Shown piece by piece: positions 28,205-37,046 of a stretch of 64,000 bases of DNA. The stretch covers positions 62,001-126,000 of the forward strand of contig NZ_CP032096.1 in assembly GCF_004786015.1 (NCBI RefSeq), given 5' to 3'. Under the pieces are notes generated by a model. It did not search any database. It was not told the DNA's origin and saw only the letters and a program-made list of their open reading frames with translations. A program made the position numbers and the translations under genes. Origin of the DNA: Hydrogenovibrio crunogenus. Lineage in GTDB: Bacteria > Pseudomonadota > Gammaproteobacteria > Thiomicrospirales > Thiomicrospiraceae. The first letter of the stretch is position 1. The number at the start of each line of letters is the position of its first letter.

Positions 28205-29455
28205 ATGAGAGTGTGGAATTTGCATCATAAAATACTGAATCTGATAAATGACAGCGAAACAATTGTTTTCTATTGCGAATACGCACCTAGATGGCCTGTC
28301 CTTTTTTTAAGTGAAAACTTCAGCGCTTTTGGGTATGCACCAGAAAAATTTTATGCGCAAGAGGTCTCCTATCAGGACCTTATCCACCCCAATGATTTAG
28401 CTGGACTGGAGCAAGCTGTTGCTGAGCAAGCGGATTCCGGCGCGCCATATCTTTCCAAGCGTGTCCGCTTAAGAAAATCTGACCAAACCTATGCTTGGAT
28501 TGACATTCGTCTAACCTTTGAGCGAGATGACGCCGATCGTGTCACGCATTTATTGGGCAAGATTATGGATATTACTGAGTCCGTGAAATCCGAAGAACAG
28601 GTCAACCTGTTCGCAAAAGTGATTCAGCAAACCGCAGATTTTGTCAAAATCACCGATAAAGCGGGTTATTTGGTGTTTGTGAATCAGGCATTAATGGATA
28701 AAACCGGTTATACCGAACAGGAACTAATCGGGAAAACCCCTGCGGTGTTGAAGTCGGAGATGCAGGATCAGGAAAAGGCCAAAACCCTATGGGAGACGAT
28801 TTTATCCGGTGAGGTGTATCACAACCGTATTATGAATCGTTGCAAAGACGGCTCTACTTATTATGAAGAAACCACCATCAGTCCGATTTTTAATCGGGAT
28901 GGAGAGATTGAGTATTTTGTTTCAACGGGAAAAGATGTTTCTGAACAGGTCAAAATGCAACAGGAATTGAATGATCTGGCAATGAAAGATGCTTTGACAG
29001 GGCTCTGGAATCGTCGCCATTTGACTGAAGTGATCGATGCGGAAATGAAACGCATTAATCGCTATGGTGGTCGTTTCGGCATGATCATGTTCGATGTTGA
29101 TTATTTTAAACAGATTAATGATGATTTTGGGCATGATATCGGTGATGAAACGCTTGTGCAGATTGCAAAAATTGTCCAAAAACTTGTGAGTGAAACCGAT
29201 TATATTGGTCGTTGGGGAGGAGAAGAGTTCTTGTTAATTGCTTTAGAGTTGGACGCTTCTTTGACCGCTAAATTGGCCGAAAAGATTCGAGAAGCGATTG
29301 AAGAATTTGTTTTCCCAAAAGTCGGTCAAGTGACAGTGAGTTTGGGTGCGACGGTCTATCATAAGAATGAAACAGAAGCCCAGTTGTTTAAACGGGCAGA
29401 TGAAGCGCTTTATTTGGCAAAACGTCATGGACGTAATCGAGTGGAAGTGTACTAA
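28205..29455 (+). CDS. PAS-PAS-GGDEF diguanylate cyclase
   Basis: The 416-residue cytosolic protein has two PAS folds (about 15-120 and 135-255; NQALMDKTGYTEQELIGK, DGSTYYEETTISPI) each ending in a PAC-like segment, then a GGDEF domain (256-416). The active-site motif is GGEEF at 338-342, compatible with activity. The inhibitory c-di-GMP site (RxxD) is missing: residues 329-332 are SETD. There is no membrane segment, so the signal is internal (redox, ligand or another PAS cue). It stands alone, divergent from cmoM, with no obvious ribosome-binding site. Its c-di-GMP could feed control of the giant adhesin at 42622. Confidence 0.9.
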   Translation: MRVWNLHHKILNLINDSETIVFYCEYAPRWPVLFLSENFSAFGYAPEKFYAQEVSYQDLIHPNDLAGLEQAVAEQADSGAPYLSKRVRLRKSDQTYAWIDIRLTFERDDADRVTHLLGKIMDITESVKSEEQVNLFAKVIQQTADFVKITDKAGYLVFVNQALMDKTGYTEQELIGKTPAVLKSEMQDQEKAKTLWETILSGEVYHNRIMNRCKDGSTYYEETTISPIFNRDGEIEYFVSTGKDVSEQVKMQQELNDLAMKDALTGLWNRRHLTEVIDAEMKRINRYGGRFGMIMFDVDYFKQINDDFGHDIGDETLVQIAKIVQKLVSETDYIGRWGGEEFLLIALELDASLTAKLAEKIREAIEEFVFPKVGQVTVSLGATVYHKNETEAQLFKRADEALYLAKRHGRNRVEVY

Positions 29456-29498
29456 CAAAATACTGAACGGCTGTTGCCGTCCAGTGACTTGAGAAAGG

Positions 29499-30410
29499 TT
29501 ATTGGTGCGCTTGAATAAAATCCACTGCTTGATCGGCTAGGTCTTCAGCAAAAAAGTCTCTGAAATGATGGTTTGCCCCTTCAATCTCAAAAACGCTCAC
29601 GTGTTTGTTTTTGACCGCTTCCATTTTTTCACTTAGGTCATCCACCACCTTATCTTCTGTACCAATAATGACCAACGTCGGCTTGATTGCCTTTTTCAAC
29701 AGCGTTGGTGTGTCCATTCTAGGTTCGTTTTTATAATAACTAACGATGGCGTTCGCGGTGGCATCCGTATGCTTGCAGTAGATAAAGTTAATATCTTTAA
29801 TTAACGTTTCACCTTTGCCTGCCTTGACCAGTTTTTCCGCTTTAGCGAAAATAGGGTCAATAGACTGGTTGTACTTTTTCTGGTAGCCCGCTTTTTCTGA
29901 TTGGTAGCTCCAGGTCTGTGGCGCAATGAGGATGACATCCTTAATCACGGGTTCATCTCTTTCTACACTGAACCAAGCGGTTTGATTTCCTCCGCGAGAA
30001 TGCCCCATCAGCGATAAGCTATCCGTTCCTTGTTTTTTCAGCCAACCGACCCAGAAACCGATTTCATCTAGGGCATCTTCGTGTAAGTGTCTGTGTGGTA
30101 CGCTACAGTCATACTCTCCATGGCGATCATTGACCCCTAGGCTTAAATTTGGGGCAATTGAGCTGATGCCGCGTTCCGCCAAGAGCTTTTGGATAGCGCT
30201 ATATGTGCTGCGTCCAGAATGCGTTAGGGTTCCATGGGTTAGCAGTACCATTCCGTCTTTGAAACTTTTGCCGTCTGCCATGACTAAGTTGGCATTTAAG
30301 GTGAGACCGTTAAACGTCTGTTTGATCTCTTTTGCGTGCACTAGCTGGGCAGAGAGAAGCAGGCCGAGCCCTAGTAAAAAGGGGTGTAAAATCTTCGATG
30401 ATTTTTTCAT
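29499..30410 (-). CDS. Exported alpha/beta-hydrolase
   Basis: The 303-residue protein has a signal peptide (HPFLLGLGLLLSAQLVHA). The alpha/beta-hydrolase fold shows nucleophile elbow GHSRGG, oxyanion region LTHGTLTHSG, acid in IIGTEDKVVDDL and catalytic His in GANHHFRDFF. AAAGGAG precedes ATG 30410. It probably acts in the periplasm as an esterase or lipase-like enzyme; the substrate is unknown. It follows the ArsR-rhodanese gene by 46 nt on the same strand and may be the third gene of that unit. Confidence 0.82.
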   Translation of the reverse strand: MKKSSKILHPFLLGLGLLLSAQLVHAKEIKQTFNGLTLNANLVMADGKSFKDGMVLLTHGTLTHSGRSTYSAIQKLLAERGISSIAPNLSLGVNDRHGEYDCSVPHRHLHEDALDEIGFWVGWLKKQGTDSLSLMGHSRGGNQTAWFSVERDEPVIKDVILIAPQTWSYQSEKAGYQKKYNQSIDPIFAKAEKLVKAGKGETLIKDINFIYCKHTDATANAIVSYYKNEPRMDTPTLLKKAIKPTLVIIGTEDKVVDDLSEKMEAVKNKHVSVFEIEGANHHFRDFFAEDLADQAVDFIQAHQ

Positions 30411-30456
30411 AAAGTTCTCCTTTAAGGATTGGGTAAATCGGGTTAGTTAAAGTTAG

Positions 30457-31122
30457 TTAATGAGTAAGTGTGGTTTCATAAGGCAAACCAGCCGCTTTCC
30501 ACTCTGGAAAACCTTCATCCAGCCGTAAAGCATCTCTGCCGTTTTCACGTAAGTGTTCCACCATTTGATAGGAATAGACGCAATAGGGCCCACGACAATA
30601 AGCCACAATGGTTTTGTCTTTCGGTAACTGTTCGATTGTTTCATCTATTTTTTCCGGAATCACATTCACGGCGCCTTTGATATGGCCTTGTTCAAACTCT
30701 TTGGCCGGTCGTACATCCAAGACGATAAGGGGAGTGTTTTGCATTTGATGTGCTAGAGCCTCACTGGTAATGGCTTGTGTTTCCTTTTTTTGAGGCATTA
30801 AAGAGGTCACGAGGCGATCTACTTCTGCCAGGTGGGATTCGGCGGTTTGGCGTAATTTTTTCACTAGGTTGACGACATCCTCTCCAGCTAATTGATAAAA
30901 ACGATTTTTACCTTGTTTTCGGGTTGAAACCAACCCAGCCTGTTTGAGCTGTTGTAAATGGCGAGAGGTATTGGCAACACTTAAACCAGTAAGCTGGCTG
31001 AGCTCTTCAACATGGCGTTCTGCTTGTGCAAGATAATCAATCAACTCAATGCGTTGGGGAGAGGAAAGACTTTGGCCAATTAAGGCAAGTTGTTCAAATA
31101 ATTGTTTTTTGACGGTGGACAC
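30457..31122 (-). CDS. ArsR-type regulator fused to rhodanese
   Basis: From GTG 31122 (AAGGA seven bases upstream) the protein has 221 residues. An ArsR winged helix (about 1-85; HVEELSQLTGLSVANTSRHL) is followed by a rhodanese domain (about 110-215) with active-site loop YCRGPYC. No classical metal-binding CxC of ArsR is apparent in the recognition region. Fusions like this probably sense persulfide or sulfide through the rhodanese cysteine and repress sulfur-detoxification genes. A longer start at TTG 31140 is possible. The MBL gene lies 58 nt upstream on the same strand. Confidence 0.9.
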   Translation of the reverse strand: MSTVKKQLFEQLALIGQSLSSPQRIELIDYLAQAERHVEELSQLTGLSVANTSRHLQQLKQAGLVSTRKQGKNRFYQLAGEDVVNLVKKLRQTAESHLAEVDRLVTSLMPQKKETQAITSEALAHQMQNTPLIVLDVRPAKEFEQGHIKGAVNVIPEKIDETIEQLPKDKTIVAYCRGPYCVYSYQMVEHLRENGRDALRLDEGFPEWKAAGLPYETTLTH

Positions 31123-31180
31123 GTTGTCTTCCTTGTTCAACCCATGTTATTCAATAATATAGGGCATTGACACATTCTGC

Positions 31181-31915
31181 TCAACTCTTTTCAATGTTGG
31201 CTTGAATAATTTCATCCATCTTATCTGGAAATGGCGGAAGCTCTTCCAGGACCTTTTCTATAAACGCCGTTCTGGACAATTTTAAGGTTGAGTTGTTGGC
31301 CTTTTCATACCCGATGGTGGAAACCGGTTTGGCCGATAAGCCAACGCCACAAACACTACCCGCTTTGGCTCCTGGTAGGATTTCTACATAATCTGGCAGT
31401 GTTAGGATTTTGCTGTGGATTGATTCATATAAATGCGCGGCCATTTCCTTTTCACGGCCTCTTAAATCTGGCCTTCCTACGCTACCAACAAATAAAATAT
31501 GTTGAGAAATTAAAAACCAAGGAGCCGGCCCGCGTGAAAGGTCCGTTACCAATAAACAAATTGAATCCATTGTGTGGCCAGGCGTGTGAAGTACTTCAAC
31601 GCTCACGTTTCCTGCTGTAAAGGTTTCTTGGTCTTTCAGGGGGTGAAAGTCAAACTGGGGAGCCGCTGATTCATGAAGACAATACATAGCCCCTGTGCGC
31701 TTAGCTAATTTTTTAGCACCGGAAACATGATCGGCATGAATATGGGTATCAATCACATAGTTAATTTCCACATCTTTTTGTTTAGCTTGCTCGATAAACC
31801 AGTCCACATCATCCTGGTGAACATCGATTGCTATACTCTTTCCTTGGCCTGCACACCCCATGAAATATGAGATGGAAGATGGATCACTGGGGACTTCTCG
31901 TTGAATTAAAAACAT
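31181..31915 (-). CDS. MBL-fold hydrolase, probable persulfide-dioxygenase-like
   Basis: From ATG 31915 (GGGAG upstream) the protein has 244 residues. The metallo-beta-lactamase motif THIHADHVSG and the second histidine HTPGHTMDS are intact, as is GRPDLRGRE. It resembles glyoxalase-II-like sulfur hydrolases and ETHE1-type persulfide dioxygenases, but the bridging region reads ISQHILFVG and the C-terminal PGH is PGA, so it belongs to a subgroup whose activity is less certain. Partnering with an ArsR-rhodanese regulator points to sulfane-sulfur metabolism. The true start is inside a longer frame from 31948 that would lie over the divergent promoter. Confidence 0.8.
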   Translation of the reverse strand: MFLIQREVPSDPSSISYFMGCAGQGKSIAIDVHQDDVDWFIEQAKQKDVEINYVIDTHIHADHVSGAKKLAKRTGAMYCLHESAAPQFDFHPLKDQETFTAGNVSVEVLHTPGHTMDSICLLVTDLSRGPAPWFLISQHILFVGSVGRPDLRGREKEMAAHLYESIHSKILTLPDYVEILPGAKAGSVCGVGLSAKPVSTIGYEKANNSTLKLSRTAFIEKVLEELPPFPDKMDEIIQANIEKS

Positions 31916-31938
31916 AATATGCTCCCTATCAGATTTAT

Positions 31939-31958
31939 ATTCAATCAATCAATTGAAT
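31939..31958. promoter_or_regulatory. Inverted repeat, candidate ArsR-family operator
   Basis: ATTCAAT-CAATCA-ATTGAAT is a perfect 7-bp inverted repeat with 6-bp spacer in the divergent MBL/MFS intergenic region. An ATTCAATAATAT half-like sequence also occurs just upstream of the regulator gene (31150-31161). AT-rich inverted repeats are usual ArsR-family targets. Confidence 0.45.
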
Positions 31959-32016
31959 GTTATTTCAAGCGCTGTTACAATGCAAGACAATTTTGAATTC
32001 TCAAGTCGAGATTACT

Positions 32017-33270
32017 ATGGCTCATCGATTACATTCCTCAGAAAATACCCTTATTCATGGTATTTCGGTGAATAAACACCAGTTTTTGTTACAGCTTTTG
32101 CAAATCTTTTTAGTGGGACTAACCATCGGGATGATTCGGGTGGTGGTGCCAGGCCTGGCTGAATCTGAGTTTGGTTTGGCCAATAAAGCCTTTTTTCTGC
32201 TGGCTTCTTTTGTGGTGGTTTTCGGAGTCATTAAAGCCGTGATGAACTTGTTTGCCGGAAAACTCAGTGAGCAGTATGGTCGAAAAACCGTCCTCATCTG
32301 GGGGTGGTTAGTGGCGTTGCCGGTACCTTTTATTTTGTTATATGCTCCGAATTGGAACTGGATTATCTTTGCCACGGTTCTGCTAGGATTTAATCAGGGA
32401 TTGGCTTGGTCCATGGCTTTGAACAGTAAATTGGACTTAGCCAAATCGACGCAAAAAGGGCTAGTGAACGGTGTGAATGAGTTCTCGGGGTATGCTGCCG
32501 TCGGGATCGCTGGGTTGGTGACCGCCTATTTTGTTGAGTGGTTTGGCGCAAAAGAAGGGCTGTTTATTTTCAGTTTAAGCGTGATTCTATTAGGATTAGT
32601 TTTAGCCAAATGGACCATTAAAGAAACCTTGCCTTGGGCAGCGTTACATCATGAAATGGCGAGCAAGGCAGGTGAAGAGCATGCTGAAAAATCATTAAAA
32701 CAACTCTTTAAAATGGCCAGCTGGGAAAATGGTTCTTTAGTGGCAATCAACCAAGCAGGTTTAATCGAGAAATTTACCGATGCGATTGTGTGGATTTTCT
32801 TACCGGTTTATTTTCTTTCTCAAGGGATTTCTCTGATAGAAGCCGGCGCCATTGTTGCAGTTTACGGTGTGGTTTGGGGAGGCAGTCAATTGGTAACAGG
32901 GCCTCTATCAGATAAAATTGGTCGAAAAGGGCTGATCGTTTGGGGCATGTGGTTGTGTGGTTTGGGGGTATTGTCCATCCCAATGACGCAGGGTGTGACT
33001 TTATGGTCGATAGAAGCCGCAGTCATTGGTTTGGGAATGGCGATGCTGTATCCAAACTTGGGAGCAGCCGTGGGAGATTATGCTCCGGTGGCGCATCGTG
33101 CGAGTCTAATTGGTATATATCGATTCTGGCGTGATTCCGGCTATGCGTTTGGTGCTTTGGCGATGGGAATTCTGGCACAATGGTCACAAGATCTGTCAAC
33201 TCCGTTCTGGCTGGTTGGGATTGCCATGCTGCTGTCAGGCGCTTGGGTGCAAATTAAAATTACCAAGTAA
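32017..33270 (+). CDS. Major facilitator superfamily transporter
   Basis: From ATG 32017 the protein has 417 residues and about 12 membrane segments. The MFS loop motif GKLSEQYGRKT follows helix 2 and GPLSDKIGRKG follows helix 8. A longer frame from 31957 would overlap the divergent promoter and lacks a ribosome-binding site. It is transcribed away from the MBL/ArsR-rhodanese genes and shares their control region, suggesting it moves a compound linked to that system, perhaps a sulfur or toxic anion; this is inference only. Confidence 0.82.
   Translation: MAHRLHSSENTLIHGISVNKHQFLLQLLQIFLVGLTIGMIRVVVPGLAESEFGLANKAFFLLASFVVVFGVIKAVMNLFAGKLSEQYGRKTVLIWGWLVALPVPFILLYAPNWNWIIFATVLLGFNQGLAWSMALNSKLDLAKSTQKGLVNGVNEFSGYAAVGIAGLVTAYFVEWFGAKEGLFIFSLSVILLGLVLAKWTIKETLPWAALHHEMASKAGEEHAEKSLKQLFKMASWENGSLVAINQAGLIEKFTDAIVWIFLPVYFLSQGISLIEAGAIVAVYGVVWGGSQLVTGPLSDKIGRKGLIVWGMWLCGLGVLSIPMTQGVTLWSIEAAVIGLGMAMLYPNLGAAVGDYAPVAHRASLIGIYRFWRDSGYAFGALAMGILAQWSQDLSTPFWLVGIAMLLSGAWVQIKITK
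32149..32158. repeat. CCAGGCCTGG palindrome
   Basis: Exact copy in the MFS gene, read Pro-Gly-Leu-Ala. Confidence 0.8.
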
Positions 33271-33431
33271 CGTTAGGATAAAATCTCTTATTACGTTATA
33301 AAATATTTAAAAGAGAATTCACAGGGATTGCATAGTTTGCGCTTATTTTTATTTTATACTGCATAAAAACAAAATTAGGCTTTACTGATATTAAAGCCAC
33401 ATTGACGGGATGGCCCGAAAAGGAAGAAAAC

Positions 33432-34421
33432 ATGTCAACACAAGCCGATTTCAAAGAACTGAAACAGCATTTGCAAAAAGTCATTGTAGGTCAGGAATCC
33501 TTGTTGGAAAGGATGATTATTGCCATGCTGACCGGGGGACATTTATTGCTAGAAGGGCCGCCAGGCCTGGCTAAAACGACCGCAGTTAAAACCCTTTCCG
33601 AAGCCATCAAATCTTCTTTTCAGCGCATTCAGTTCACACCGGATTTGATGCCGGGCGATGTGGTAGGCTCCGATATTTTAGACACCCAAACCGGTCAGCT
33701 GACGTTTGTGAAAGGCCCGATTTTCAATGAAATTGTATTGGCGGATGAAATTAACCGTGCTCCGCCAAAAGTTCAATCGGCGTTATTAGAAGCCATGGCG
33801 GAACAACAGGTCACCGCGGGCGGATTGACACGTGAACTGCCGGAATTGTTTATCGTGATGGCGACACAGAACCCATTGGAGCAAAGCGGTACTTACCCTC
33901 TACCTGAGGCCCAACTTGATCGCTTTATGTTGCATGTGGTGTTGGATTATCCAACGGAATCCGAAGAGTTGGAAATTCTACGTCGTGATCGTTCACATCA
34001 TTTTGGTGAAGATAAAGAGGTGCTTCATGCATTCCTAACCCCGCAAAAAGTTTTGCAGGCGCGTCATCAGATTTCAGAGCAATATGTTTCGGAAGCGGTT
34101 GAGCAATATATGGTGGCTCTGACGGGGGCAACGAGACGACTGGAACAGTGGGATGAGCGCCTCGCTGGTGTATTGGAAATTGGCGCCTCACCACGGGCAA
34201 CCTTGTCGTTATTGCACGCTGCCAGTGCAAAGGCCTGGCTTGAGGAGCGAGACTTTGTCACACCGGATGATGTGATTGCCATGTTACCGGATATTTTACG
34301 CCACCGAATTCGTGTGAGTTTTGCGGGACGCGCACAGCAATGGACAGAAGATTCGGTGATTGACAAAATTATTGAACTGGTGCCTGTTCCCGTTCTAGAT
34401 ACCGATACTCAAACTGTTTAA
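33432..34421 (+). CDS. moxR: MoxR-family AAA+ ATPase, Bat locus 2
   Basis: From ATG 33432 (AGGA seven bases upstream) the protein has 329 residues with Walker A GPPGLAKT, Walker B LADEINR and MATQNPLEQSGTYPLPEAQLDRF. It clearly resembles the MoxR of locus 1 but differs through most of its length, so it is an old paralogue or separately acquired rather than a recent copy. It opens a six-gene plus-strand operon with the same order as locus 1. A CCAGGCCTGG palindrome encodes the Pro-Gly-Leu of its P-loop, where locus 1 uses different codons. Confidence 0.93.
   Translation: MSTQADFKELKQHLQKVIVGQESLLERMIIAMLTGGHLLLEGPPGLAKTTAVKTLSEAIKSSFQRIQFTPDLMPGDVVGSDILDTQTGQLTFVKGPIFNEIVLADEINRAPPKVQSALLEAMAEQQVTAGGLTRELPELFIVMATQNPLEQSGTYPLPEAQLDRFMLHVVLDYPTESEELEILRRDRSHHFGEDKEVLHAFLTPQKVLQARHQISEQYVSEAVEQYMVALTGATRRLEQWDERLAGVLEIGASPRATLSLLHAASAKAWLEERDFVTPDDVIAMLPDILRHRIRVSFAGRAQQWTEDSVIDKIIELVPVPVLDTDTQTV
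33561..33570. repeat. CCAGGCCTGG palindrome
   Basis: Exact copy in moxR of locus 2, encoding part of the Walker A loop (Pro-Gly-Leu-Ala). Confidence 0.8.
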
Positions 34422-34427
34422 ATTATT

Positions 34428-35438
34428 ATGATGCGTAGCGCTGCCATGCGATTCTCTTCAATATGGAGCTTTGCTAAAAGCTGGTTCAGTCAGACTTCCG
34501 CAGATGGGTTGTCCCAGCAAGTGCAAGCGCCGATTCTTTCTGAACAGCAAATTCATGCGCTGGGCGATGAGGTGTCGCAAATAGTGACTAAGCCGATTGC
34601 CAATCCGAAGGCCAGTGAAGCCCGAAAACAAGGTGAGCAAGCCAGTCGTTATCTCGGGTCGGGCATGGAATATGAAGAAAGCCGTCGGTATCAGCCAGGT
34701 GATGAAGTGCGACGCATTAACTGGCGTTTAATGGCGCGGACCGGCCAGGCACATACCAAATTATTTCAGGAAGAGCGTCAGGAAAGCTGGACGTTGCTTT
34801 TAGACCAACGACAGTCGATGCGATTTGGAACTCGACAGTCTCTCAAAGTCGTCCAAGCGGCAAGAGCGGCGGGTTTTTTTGCTTGGCAAGCGCAGCAATC
34901 AGGACTACCGGTTGAAGGTATCGCTTTGTCTGAACAAGTTCGAAACTCAGCAACCTTTGAAGGTAATGGTACGTTTGAACGATTTATGGAATTTGCTTCA
35001 GTTCCCTGTCCCCCGTTGGCTGTGACACAGGAACCACGTTTGTATGATGAATTATTGGTCTGCCAACAACGATTACAGTCCGGTGATCGGTTGATTATTT
35101 TGAGTGACTTTAAAGACCTTGATGAGGCAACGTTGCAACTGTTAGCCGCATTGCAGGATAAAATCATGATAAAGGCGGTATTGGTTTATGATCCAGTTGA
35201 AAAGCAGTTGCCACCATTGCCTGGTTTGAAGTTGCAATCCTTAAATGGCGAGTTTGAAGTGTCTCAACTGTCGGCACAACAAGCAAAAGCGTATCAGCAA
35301 TGGTCAGCACAGTATTTTGATCATAAAATTCAACGTCTGAATCAAGTCGGGGTGACTGTTGTCAGTTTGTCTACCGTAGACTCTTTGCAAGTGTTGAATG
35401 ATCAACTCAATGTGGGAGGGGTATATGCCAGAGCCTAG
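34428..35438 (+). CDS. DUF58 domain protein, Bat locus 2
   Basis: The 336-residue protein has the DUF58 signature (GMEYEESRRYQPGDEVRRINW, about residues 81-101) and a vWA-like C-terminal fold (LIILSDFKDLDE). It is about 30 residues longer at the N-terminus than its locus 1 counterpart. The start could also be the ATG at 34446, and no strong ribosome-binding site decides. It follows moxR by 6 nt and overlaps the DUF4381 start by 14 nt. Likely a MoxR partner. Confidence 0.86.
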   Translation: MMRSAAMRFSSIWSFAKSWFSQTSADGLSQQVQAPILSEQQIHALGDEVSQIVTKPIANPKASEARKQGEQASRYLGSGMEYEESRRYQPGDEVRRINWRLMARTGQAHTKLFQEERQESWTLLLDQRQSMRFGTRQSLKVVQAARAAGFFAWQAQQSGLPVEGIALSEQVRNSATFEGNGTFERFMEFASVPCPPLAVTQEPRLYDELLVCQQRLQSGDRLIILSDFKDLDEATLQLLAALQDKIMIKAVLVYDPVEKQLPPLPGLKLQSLNGEFEVSQLSAQQAKAYQQWSAQYFDHKIQRLNQVGVTVVSLSTVDSLQVLNDQLNVGGVYARA

Positions 35439-35955
35439 TACCACAGAAATAGAGCGTCAAATTGCTGAAAATAAGCTGATGGATATTGAATTGCCAACGG
35501 CTCCCGGAATCGACTGGTTGGCTTGGCTGCAAATATTAGGAGCATTGTTGCTGACGGTAGCGGTTATTTTGATTATAGCGGCATTGATGGCGCATTTTTG
35601 GCAACGGGTTCGGTTGAATATTCGTCTTAAAAAAGCCCAAAAACAATTAAAACAAATATCGCAGGTATCAGACCTTAGACGCACGGCTACACAGAGCTAT
35701 CAATGGTTTCAAGTTGCCTTAAAGCAGGCGCTGCTGACAGAGCATGATCATATGCGCTTGCAGATCAAAATTGACCAGGCCTGCTTTTCAAAAGAACCCG
35801 TTTCACGTGAAACCTTAGAGGATATTTTGTCGGATTTTGAAAATGCCTTAATGGTAACGCAGCCAACCCTTAACACGATGTTGAAACAGGTTTTTACGCA
35901 AGGTTTAAACCTGATTAAGCAATTGTTTTCGGTTTTGAAAAGGGAAAAACCATGA
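35425..35955 (+). CDS. DUF4381 family membrane protein, Bat locus 2
   Basis: From ATG 35425, preceded by GGGAGGGG, the protein has 176 residues: an acidic N-terminus with LPTAPGIDWLAW, one membrane segment (about 33-58) and a helical cytosolic domain. The longer frame from 35398 lies in the DUF58 gene and lacks a ribosome-binding site. It corresponds to the DUF4381 gene of locus 1 in place and layout. A parS site with perfect core lies in its second half, coding VSRET. Confidence 0.8.
   Translation: MPEPSTTEIERQIAENKLMDIELPTAPGIDWLAWLQILGALLLTVAVILIIAALMAHFWQRVRLNIRLKKAQKQLKQISQVSDLRRTATQSYQWFQVALKQALLTEHDHMRLQIKIDQACFSKEPVSRETLEDILSDFENALMVTQPTLNTMLKQVFTQGLNLIKQLFSVLKREKP
35775..35784. repeat. 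One-mismatch variant of CCAGGCCTGG
   Basis: CCAGGCCTGC in the DUF4381 gene, only about 15 bases before the parS site. Confidence 0.4.
35799..35814. promoter_or_regulatory. parS: parS site (perfect 14-bp core)
   Basis: CGTTTCACGTGAAACC matches 14 of 16 consensus positions, with GTTTCACGTGAAAC perfect. It lies in the DUF4381 gene of Bat locus 2. Confidence 0.85.
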
Positions 35956-37046
35956 TGGCATTTCAAGAATTGATTCAGGTTTTTCAAAACTGGCACCAGG
36001 TTCAGTTTGTTCATCCGGAATGGTTTTATTTGCTCGGATTGATTCCGTTCTTAGGACTGTTGTATTGGGTGAGAGCCGGCTCATCGGATTGGGAGCAGAC
36101 CGCAAATGCAAAATCACTTTTATTCCGCCATCCATTAATCGATCAGTTGGGGTTTAATGCCCATGTTCCGAGTTCTTCTAAAGGCATTAAATGGCTCTTG
36201 AATGTGATACGGTTGTTGTTGTTGCTAGGTATTGTGACGGCGCTAGCAACGCCTATTAAAAAGATTCCTTTGCCACCGGAACCGCAAACCAAAAATGTCC
36301 GGGATATTGTATTTGTGGTCGAAACGTCGGTGAGCATGGTATTAGAGGACTATCAGATTGATGGTAAGCCACAAAGCCGGGTAAAAGTCATTCAAACGGT
36401 GTTGGATCAATTTATTTCAGGGTTGGCAGGCAATCGTTTCGGATTTATTCTGTACGCAGATGACGCATATACCTTAATGCCATTGACGTCGGATGCCACT
36501 ACAGCACGACTGATGTTGAAGCGCCTAAAACCTTACCTGGCAGGACGCACCGATGAGGCGACGGGTGAAGCATTAGGGTTGGCCTTGCAACAGGCTGAAA
36601 AAAGCACGGATTCAACAGAAAATAGAATTGTGGTCTTGATCTCTGATGGTTCGACTCGAGATAGCCGGTTACCGATTGCTGAAGCGATTAACTATGCGCA
36701 AGGGTTAAATATTCCCATCTATACCATTGGGGTTGGTGCAAACTCTAAAGAGGCGGATCAAAGAGAGTTTCGTGGACTTTTATATGAAGCACTGGAATCC
36801 AACTCGTTAAAACAAATTGCTGAACAGACCAATGGCCGCTATTACCAAATTGGCAGTGGGCAGGATTTACAGAATGTTTTACAGTCCATTGATCAAACCG
36901 AAGGCGTTGCAATGGAAGTGCCCAGAAAGAAATTTCAGCAAGTGGCGCTGTATCCCTATCTTGTTGCCCTGAGTGTGATGTTATTTGTGCTGTATTTTGC
37001 GCTGGTGCAATTACTGAGTAACCGATTACAACAGGAGGCCGCGTGA
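35952..37046 (+). CDS. batA: BatA-like membrane vWA protein, Bat locus 2
   Basis: The 364-residue protein has two N-terminal membrane segments, a vWA domain (about 115-315) and a C-terminal membrane segment (LYPYLVALSVMLFVLYFALVQ). The first MIDAS motif is altered: VETSVSM has Glu124 where locus 1 and the family have Asp (DxSxS). The later LISDGSTRD is normal. Metal binding may thus be weakened or changed. It overlaps the DUF4381 stop by 4 nt (ATGA) and the BatB start by 4 nt. Confidence 0.87.
   Translation: MMAFQELIQVFQNWHQVQFVHPEWFYLLGLIPFLGLLYWVRAGSSDWEQTANAKSLLFRHPLIDQLGFNAHVPSSSKGIKWLLNVIRLLLLLGIVTALATPIKKIPLPPEPQTKNVRDIVFVVETSVSMVLEDYQIDGKPQSRVKVIQTVLDQFISGLAGNRFGFILYADDAYTLMPLTSDATTARLMLKRLKPYLAGRTDEATGEALGLALQQAEKSTDSTENRIVVLISDGSTRDSRLPIAEAINYAQGLNIPIYTIGVGANSKEADQREFRGLLYEALESNSLKQIAEQTNGRYYQIGSGQDLQNVLQSIDQTEGVAMEVPRKKFQQVALYPYLVALSVMLFVLYFALVQLLSNRLQQEAA

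Noticed and set aside
29461-29498. Possible terminator between the PAS-GGDEF gene and the hydrolase gene
   Set aside because: A short ACGGC/GCCGT stem is present, but there is no T-run on either strand.
33355-33360. TATACT as a -10 box for Bat locus 2
   Set aside because: It resembles a -10 element, but no acceptable -35 is found 16-18 bp upstream, so I do not list it as a promoter.
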